Shown in pieces: positions 7,398 to 9,960 of a stretch of DNA of 9,960 nt. The stretch's first letter is position 1. Every line of letters begins with the position of its first letter. Below the pieces are notes generated by a model. It worked only from the letters and a program-made list of their open reading frames with translations. It searched no databases and was not told the origin of the DNA. The position numbers were made by a program, and so were the translations under genes. Source of the DNA: Planctomycetota bacterium (GTDB taxonomy: Bacteria > Planctomycetota > Planctomycetia > Gemmatales > Gemmataceae); NCBI GenBank assembly GCA_018970845.1, contig JAGWVO010000111.1, positions 1 through 9,960 of the forward strand. Direction: 5' to 3'.

Positions 7398-7988
7398 ATG
7401 TCATCGCTCGTCACCAGGCCCGCGCCGGTATTCAACGCCGCGGCGGTCGTCGGATCGGAAATCAAGAATATCAATCTGGCTGATTATCTTGGAAAGTATG
7501 TCGTCCTGTATTTCTACCCCCTCGACTTCACCTTCGTCTGCCCGACCGAAATCATCGCCTTCGACCAAAAGCTCGACGAATTCAAGAAGCGCAACACCGA
7601 GGTGATCGGCGTGTCGATCGACAGCCAGTTCACCCACCTCGCCTGGAACCAGACCCCGAGAACCCAGGGCGGCCTCGGTGGGGTGCGCTATCCCCTCGTC
7701 GCCGACCTCACCAAGAAAATCGCCAAGGATTACGGGGTGCTGCTGCCCGATGACAGCGTCGCCCTGCGCGGCCTGTTCCTGATCGACAAGGCGGGCGTTG
7801 TCCGCCACATGCTTGTCAACGACCTTCCGCTGGGGCGCAGCGTGGACGAGGCCCTGCGCATGGTCGATGCCCTGCAGCAATTCGAGACGGTCGGCGAGGT
7901 GTGCCCCGCCAACTGGAAGAAGGGCGACGCCACCATGAAGGCCGATCCCAAGGGTTCCCAGGAATATTTCAAGAAGGCCAACGCGTGA
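7398..7988 (+). CDS. Typical 2-Cys peroxiredoxin (AhpC/Prx1 family, 196 aa)
   Basis: Thiol peroxidase reducing hydrogen peroxide, organic peroxides or peroxynitrite in the cytoplasm. The active-site motif is PLDFTFVCPTE (41-51) with peroxidatic Cys48, Thr45 and Pro41. The conserved Arg is R124 in ALRGLFLID. The resolving cysteine is C169 in GEVCPANW, making this a typical two-cysteine dimeric enzyme. It carries GGLG (91-94) and a C-terminal YF (190-191), the pair linked in eukaryotic enzymes to easy over-oxidation. The start at 7398 is chosen because AAGAGG lies 5 nt upstream and the peptide then begins at the normal family position; the frame is open further upstream to 7164 but would overlap the divergent gene. 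The stop overlaps the GTG of the next gene by 4 nt. No reductase partner is encoded in the window. Confidence 0.95.
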   Translation: MSSLVTRPAPVFNAAAVVGSEIKNINLADYLGKYVVLYFYPLDFTFVCPTEIIAFDQKLDEFKKRNTEVIGVSIDSQFTHLAWNQTPRTQGGLGGVRYPLVADLTKKIAKDYGVLLPDDSVALRGLFLIDKAGVVRHMLVNDLPLGRSVDEALRMVDALQQFETVGEVCPANWKKGDATMKADPKGSQEYFKKANA

Positions 7989-8368
7989 TCCACGGCGATC
8001 ACGGTTGCCGGCACGACCGCGACGACCCGGGCGCCCAGGCAGGCCCCCGGGTCGTGGCCATTGTGGGCAAGTGCAAGGCTACGGGCGCGCCACTCGACCC
8101 GGCGTCCGCCATCGCCGCGGGATGCCTTGTCATCGGCAAGGGCGGGCATGTCGACCTCGGCGAACCCGCCGACGACCAGCCGCTTGACGCTCCCGCCTGG
8201 AACCTGGCCGAAACCGCCTGCCGCGAGGCGGGCACCCTGTTCGCCCTGGGAGCCCTGTCGCGGGAACTGGAGGCGCTGGTGGACCTCGCCGACTGGCAGG
8301 GCGCCGTCATCCGCCGCGGCGAAGGCGCCGACATCCACCTCGCCAAACCGCCGGGAGAACCGACATGA
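7985..8368 (+). CDS. Uncharacterised 127-aa protein between peroxiredoxin and folD
   Basis: I do not recognise this family. The frame is supported by strong G/C at third codon positions along its length and by 4-nt overlaps at both ends: its GTG start shares GTGA with the peroxiredoxin stop, and its TGA shares ATGA with the folD start. AAGAAGG lies 7 nt before the GTG. The N-terminus is rich in possible metal ligands (MIHGDHGCRHDRDD, residues 1-14). A small hydrophobic strand, RVVAIVGKCKATGAPLD (22-38), comes next, then AIAAGCLVIGKGGHVDLGE (42-60) and a predicted helix at about 70-105. Four cysteines are present (C8, C30, C47, C79). There is no signal peptide or membrane helix, so it is probably cytoplasmic. 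A later GTG at 8054 is possible and would remove the His/Asp-rich start. Its function is unknown; context suggests a redox or one-carbon link only by association. Confidence 0.72.
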   Translation: MIHGDHGCRHDRDDPGAQAGPRVVAIVGKCKATGAPLDPASAIAAGCLVIGKGGHVDLGEPADDQPLDAPAWNLAETACREAGTLFALGALSRELEALVDLADWQGAVIRRGEGADIHLAKPPGEPT

Positions 8369-9222
8369 CGGCCAGCATCATCGACGGCAAGGCGATCGCC
8401 CAGCGGATCCGCGACGAGATCGCCGCGGGTGCGGCCAGGCTCAAGTCGGCAACCGGAACGGTTCCCGGGCTGGCCGCGGTCCTGGTGGGCGACAACCCCG
8501 CCAGCCATGTCTATGTGCGCAACAAGAGGCAGGCGTGCGACAAGGCCGGCATGGCCAGTTGGCTGCACCAGATGCCGGGCGACATCGCCCAGGCCGAGCT
8601 GGTGGCGCTGGTGCGCAAGCTCAACGCCGACCCGCTGGTTCACGGCATCCTCGTGCAATTGCCCCTCCCGGGCCACCTCGACACCGCGGCGGTGCTCGAC
8701 GAGATCGACCCGGCCAAGGATGTGGACGGCCTGCATCCGGACAACCTCGGCCTTCTCGCCGATGGCCGGCCCCGCTACCTGCCATGCACGCCGCAGGGGG
8801 TGTGGGAACTCGGCCGGCGCTCGGGCGTCAATTGGTCGGGCAAGCGAGTCGCCATCCTCGGCCGCAGCAGCATCGTGGGCAAGAGTTTGGCGCTGGTGCT
8901 GCTGCAGAAGGGTGTCGATGCCACGGTCACCGTTTGCCATAGCAAGTCGAACAATATCCCCATTATCCTTCGGCAGGCGGAGATCGTGGTGGCGGCCCTC
9001 GGCCAGCCCCGCTGGGTGACGGCGGACATGATCCACCCCGGCGCGGTGGTGATTGATGTGGGGATCCACCGCCTGGCCGATGGCTCCCTGTGCGGCGATG
9101 TGGCCTACGACGAGGTGGCCAGGGTGGCGGGTGCCATCACCCCGGTTCCCGGCGGCGTCGGCCCCATGACCATCGCCATGCTGCTGGCCAACACCCTCCG
9201 TTCCGCCGGGGGAAGCGTCTGA
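8365..9222 (+). CDS. folD: FolD bifunctional methylene-THF dehydrogenase / methenyl-THF cyclohydrolase (285 aa)
   Basis: Interconverts 5,10-methylene-, 5,10-methenyl- and 10-formyl-tetrahydrofolate in the cytoplasm, producing NADPH and formyl donors for purine and initiator-tRNA synthesis. Full length for the family. Catalytic-domain residues are visible: SHVYVRNK with Tyr50 and Lys54, then GILVQLPLPGHLD (94-106, Gln98) and DPAKDVDGLHP (115-125, Asp121). The nucleotide-binding domain has PCTPQGV (140-146) and GRSSIVGKS (166-174). The second signature, PGGVGPMT, is near 262-269. The ATG at 8365 is supported by GGGAG 7 nt upstream and overlaps the previous stop by 4 nt, making it the third gene of a coupled operon. 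Two positions differ from the common form: Ser174 where the motif usually has Pro (IVGKP), and DVGIH where DVGIN is usual. Neither removes a catalytic residue. Confidence 0.96.
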   Translation: MTASIIDGKAIAQRIRDEIAAGAARLKSATGTVPGLAAVLVGDNPASHVYVRNKRQACDKAGMASWLHQMPGDIAQAELVALVRKLNADPLVHGILVQLPLPGHLDTAAVLDEIDPAKDVDGLHPDNLGLLADGRPRYLPCTPQGVWELGRRSGVNWSGKRVAILGRSSIVGKSLALVLLQKGVDATVTVCHSKSNNIPIILRQAEIVVAALGQPRWVTADMIHPGAVVIDVGIHRLADGSLCGDVAYDEVARVAGAITPVPGGVGPMTIAMLLANTLRSAGGSV

Positions 9223-9301
9223 ATCGCCGGGCAACAAACCCATCCCAATTCAGGGAACACAAAAGAGTCCCGAACAAAACCCAAGGCGGAGTGAGCGGGA
9301 T

Positions 9302-9360
9302 GGATCCGGAAACGACCTGTTCACTCCGGCGCAATGCGCCTGCGTTTGCGGCTCCTTTTT
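9302..9360 (+). terminator. Candidate intrinsic terminator of the prx-orf-folD operon
   Basis: GGATCCGGAAACG (9302-9314) pairs with CGTTTGCGGCTCC (9343-9355) over 11 of 13 positions and is followed directly by TTTTT (9356-9360). A second perfect dyad, GGCGCAATGCGCC (9328-9340), lies inside the loop. A stem followed by a T-run about 80 nt past the folD stop fits factor-independent termination. The two mismatches, long loop and only five T residues keep this moderate. An upstream CGGAGTGA (9287-9294) can pair with TCACTCCG (9321-9328), which would compete with the stem. Confidence 0.45.
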
Positions 9361-9375
9361 GAATCCGTTCAACGC

Positions 9376-9471
9376 TTGAGAGCCCTGAACGCAGTGAGGG
9401 GCGAAACATCGAGCTGGCAGCATGTGACTGATTTTTCAACTCCAGCCCCTCACTCCGTTCAGGGCTCTTAA
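9376..9471. repeat. Long inverted repeat, REP-like, 27-bp arms around a 42-nt centre
   Basis: The left arm (9376-9402, core GAGCCCTGAACGCAGTGAGG) and right arm (9445-9471, core CCTCACTCCGTTCAGGGCTC) are reverse complements with two mismatches in 27 positions, 23 contiguous positions having one. Each arm is itself weakly palindromic (CCCT at one end, AGGG at the other). It carries no coding frame and no T-run, so a terminator is unlikely. It resembles dispersed intergenic palindromic repeats, whose translations give the familiar PERSEG/SLRSG peptides. Whether it recurs in the genome cannot be seen here. Confidence 0.75.
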
Positions 9472-9509
9472 AAACTCGCTTTTGCACCATGTCCCTGATT
9501 GTTCGATCA

Positions 9510-9538
9510 TTGCGTGGCCCAAACGGCACAGGTATCTT
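9510..9538 (+). promoter_or_regulatory. Weak promoter-like boxes before the PD40 gene
   Basis: TTGCGT (9510-9515) and TATCTT (9533-9538) are 17 nt apart, matching three and four of six consensus bases. Initiation would fall near 9545, about 20 nt before the ATG at 9564. An alternative pair is TTGCAC (9482-9487) with GATCAT (9505-9510). Neither is strong. Confidence 0.22.
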
Positions 9539-9550
9539 TTTGCCCATGGT

Positions 9551-9555
9551 GGGAG
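9551..9555 (+). promoter_or_regulatory. Ribosome binding site that fixes the PD40 protein start
   Basis: GGGAG ends 8 nt before the ATG at 9564. It favours this start over in-frame ATGs at 9489 and 9546, which lie before the site, and at 9627, which has no such site and would lack the positively charged part of the signal peptide. Confidence 0.55.
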
Positions 9556-9563
9556 CCATCTCA

Positions 9564-9960
9564 ATGATCCGTTGGAACCATCCTCGCCACAGCGTGTGGA
9601 GATTGGCACGACGATATTTCGTTCGAATGCTGGTGGTGCTCCTGCTCGCCCCGGTCGCCGCCGCTGCCGAGAAGCCCACGCAGTTGATCGGTTACACGGA
9701 AGGTCGCAACGATCTCGAGGGGGGCCAGTTCGCCAACTGGGTCACCAACCGCGCCTGCGTGGCGCGGGCCGACGGCACGGGGCGAAGGGTGCTCGCCAAG
9801 GAGCTGACGACGAATGAGCACGCCTGGACGCAGTTCGCCGGGTGGTCGCCCGATGGCAAGCAGGCCATCGTCCTGAGTCTGTGGGAAACCCCGGAGAATG
9901 CGGCGTGGGAGCGGAAGCACAAGACATTCCGCATGACCGAAGGTTGGCTCGTCGATTCCT
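9564..9960 (+). CDS. Partial secreted PD40/TolB-like beta-propeller protein (first 132 codons)
   Basis: The gene runs off the right edge. The N-terminus is a signal peptide: a basic stretch (WRLARRYFVRM, about 12-22), a hydrophobic core (LVVLLLAPVAAAA, 23-35) and a probable cleavage before EKPTQ, so the mature protein is exported. The mature part begins LIGYTEGRNDLEGGQFANW, followed by ARADGTGRRVLAK and GWSPDGKQAIVLSLWE. The S-P-D-G-K segment after a strand is the hallmark of WD40-like PD40 repeats in TolB-type propellers. Family members bind other proteins or ligands; no catalytic residues are visible in this part. A TolB-Pal partnership is not supported, since no tol or pal genes are in view. 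The start is set by GGGAG upstream of 9564. It follows a repeat-bearing gap and probably forms a separate transcription unit from folD. Confidence 0.7.
   Translation, partial: MIRWNHPRHSVWRLARRYFVRMLVVLLLAPVAAAAEKPTQLIGYTEGRNDLEGGQFANWVTNRACVARADGTGRRVLAKELTTNEHAWTQFAGWSPDGKQAIVLSLWETPENAAWERKHKTFRMTEGWLVDS

Larger units (their letters stand above)
9223..9563. other. Non-coding region between folD and the PD40 gene
   Basis: This 341-base stretch has lower GC than its surroundings and no convincing coding frame. A minus-strand frame crossing it and running into folD reads oddly (it contains PERSEG and SLRSG) because it translates an inverted repeat. The region holds a likely terminator (9302-9360), a long inverted repeat (9376-9471) and weak promoter-like boxes just before the next gene. 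Confidence 0.7.

Noticed and set aside
7999..9243. 414-residue minus-strand open frame across the unknown gene and folD
   Set aside because: It is antisense to folD, which has every family motif, and its His/Gly/Arg-rich translation has no recognisable domain.
9376..9471. Reading the inverted repeat as an intrinsic terminator
   Set aside because: There is no T-run directly after either arm on either strand and the loop is 42 nt long.
9137..9679. Minus-strand frame with PERSEG and SLRSG peptides
   Set aside because: These peptides are the translation of the inverted repeat at 9376-9471, and the frame overlaps the 3' end of folD. It is not a credible protein.
9564..9960. Calling the last gene tolB
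   Set aside because: Only one PD40-like segment is visible, the gene is cut by the window edge, and no tol or pal neighbour is present.
1..9960. CRISPR array, tRNA or rRNA genes, insertion sequence, toxin-antitoxin or phage genes
   Set aside because: No regularly spaced repeats, cloverleaf-like segments, transposase motifs or phage proteins were seen on reading both strands.

Overview
The window is GC-rich bacterial chromosomal DNA. Strong G/C bias at third codon positions supports the coding frames. Gene content (an ABC transporter of the gliding-motility-auxiliary type with a GldG-like and a DUF4340 protein, plus a PD40/TolB-like secreted protein) and the repeat-bearing intergenic space suggest a Planctomycetota-like organism. 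That assignment is inference from gene content; there is no rRNA or other marker here.

Left three quarters (positions 1 to about 7184) is one minus-strand cluster read right to left: an ABC ATPase, a large ABC-2 permease with a long extra membrane domain, a GldG-family periplasmic/membrane protein, an 839-residue DUF4340 protein, and the first 47 codons of a gene that starts inside the DUF4340 stop codon (ATGA overlap) and looks like a DegT/DnrJ/EryC1 aminotransferase. Spacings are short (52, 49 and 30 nt, then a 4-nt overlap), so this is probably one operon. The ATPase and permease would form the transporter. The GldG and DUF4340 proteins would be its membrane-anchored partners outside the membrane. 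The substrate is unknown.

Positions 7185 to 7397 are a divergent intergenic region with GC-rich dyads and a candidate promoter. To its right is a tight plus-strand operon (7398 to 9222): a typical 2-Cys peroxiredoxin, a 127-residue protein I do not recognise, and folD (methylene-tetrahydrofolate dehydrogenase/cyclohydrolase). Both junctions are 4-nt start/stop overlaps (GTGA and ATGA), so the three genes are likely translationally coupled. The pairing suggests redox defence and one-carbon/NADPH metabolism, but that is inference.

Positions 9223 to 9563 are non-coding and hold a possible intrinsic terminator and a long inverted repeat. A plus-strand secreted PD40/TolB-like protein begins at 9564 and runs off the right edge. 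No tRNA, rRNA, CRISPR array, insertion sequence or phage gene was seen.
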